Of a stretch of 22,182 bases of DNA, positions 21,896-22,182 are shown piece by piece. Below the pieces are notes generated by a model. It saw nothing but the letters and a program-made list of their open reading frames with translations, did no database searches and was not told the DNA's origin. Numbering within the stretch: position 1 is the first letter of the stretch; every line of letters starts with the position of its first letter. The position numbers and the translations under genes are program-made. The DNA is from Trichothermofontia sp037445115. GTDB taxonomy: Bacteria > Cyanobacteriota > Cyanobacteriia > B231. The stretch lies in NCBI GenBank assembly GCA_037445115.1, contig JBBILC010000094.1:1-22182 (forward strand), read 5' to 3'.

Positions 21896-22182
21896 TTAGC
21901 AGAATAGCCCCAGAAATTGCTTTAAGTCATCTAATACTAGATGATCGAAATCCCAAATTCTTGCCTTCTCTCGCATGATGTATTCAAGTCCACTCATGCT
22001 ACAGTTCTTGCCTGCTTGACGCTTTTCAGCATTCGAGCACGTATCGAATCGAAGATATACAGAAATCCAAAACTTATCAAATTCTTTATCTGTTATCGAT
22101 TTTTCGTGGATTTGCAAACAAGTTTTCCATCAGAAGTGTTGAATGATAGGAAATGTGTTAAAAAATAGCCTCTAATCGTGTA
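21896..22182 (-). pseudogene. Right-edge gene fragment, apparently frameshifted
   Basis: A minus-strand frame enters from the window edge (YTIRGYFLTHFLSFNTSDGK, then LVCKSTKNR) and stops at 22093. In the next frame protein-like sequence continues with QIHEKSITDKEFDKFWISVY, then LRFDTCSNAEKRQAGKNC and a C-terminus WDFDHLVLDDLKQFLGLFC ending at 21896. That second frame has no ATG near its beginning (only TTG 22117). One lost T in the GTTTG run near 22111 would join the two, giving LVLQIHEKS. The DNA here is much richer in A+T than the rest of the window, suggesting foreign origin. The family is not recognised. Confidence 0.4.

Overview
The window looks like a chromosomal segment of a cyanobacterium of moderate to high G+C. 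The best sign is the very frequent palindrome GCGATCGC (HIP1; for example near 429, 911, 1933 and 4759). Gene families commonly met in cyanobacteria agree: a pentapeptide-repeat protein, an AarF/UbiB-like kinase, a PrxQ-type peroxiredoxin, a Uma2 protein, and a REC-PAS-PAS-GAF-GAF histidine kinase. I do not name a species.

Layout. 1-788: the 3' end of an RTX (calcium-binding nonapeptide) protein gene, cut by the window edge. 908-3938 (minus): an apparent operon of an MFS permease, moeA (molybdopterin molybdenumtransferase) and a heptad-repeat coiled-coil gene that is split by a frameshift. 3939-4354: a gene-free block built from four kinds of short repeat. 4355-10224 (minus): an AarF/UbiB-like kinase, a 1002-residue sensor kinase and a secreted TPR protein. 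10225-10658: gene-free, with the second copy of a 96-bp dispersed repeat. 10659-19639 (plus): a peroxiredoxin with only one cysteine, an exported pentapeptide-repeat protein, a diadenosine tetraphosphate phosphorylase-like HIT-superfamily enzyme, and a very large alpha-2-macroglobulin-like protein whose thioester motif has been lost. 19640-22182: an accessory-looking stretch of short, mostly minus-strand genes (Uma2 family, small unknowns) mixed with remnants. It becomes clearly A+T-rich at the right end.

The most interesting signals are not single genes. (1) A family of small hairpins has stems AGGCG/CGCCT, AGGCA/TGCCT, AGCCG/CGGCT and AGGTA/TGCCT around a 3-nt loop. The stem changes are compensatory, and three of the sites start 27 to 41 bp after a stop codon. 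(2) A 96-bp element with a 22-bp perfect palindrome is present twice. (3) The 3' end and stop codon of moeA lie inside a short hairpin repeat. (4) Two paralogous small genes, one reduced to its C-terminal end, face each other tail to tail near the right edge. No tRNA, rRNA, CRISPR array, transposase gene or complete mobile element was seen, and I found no convincing new multi-gene system.
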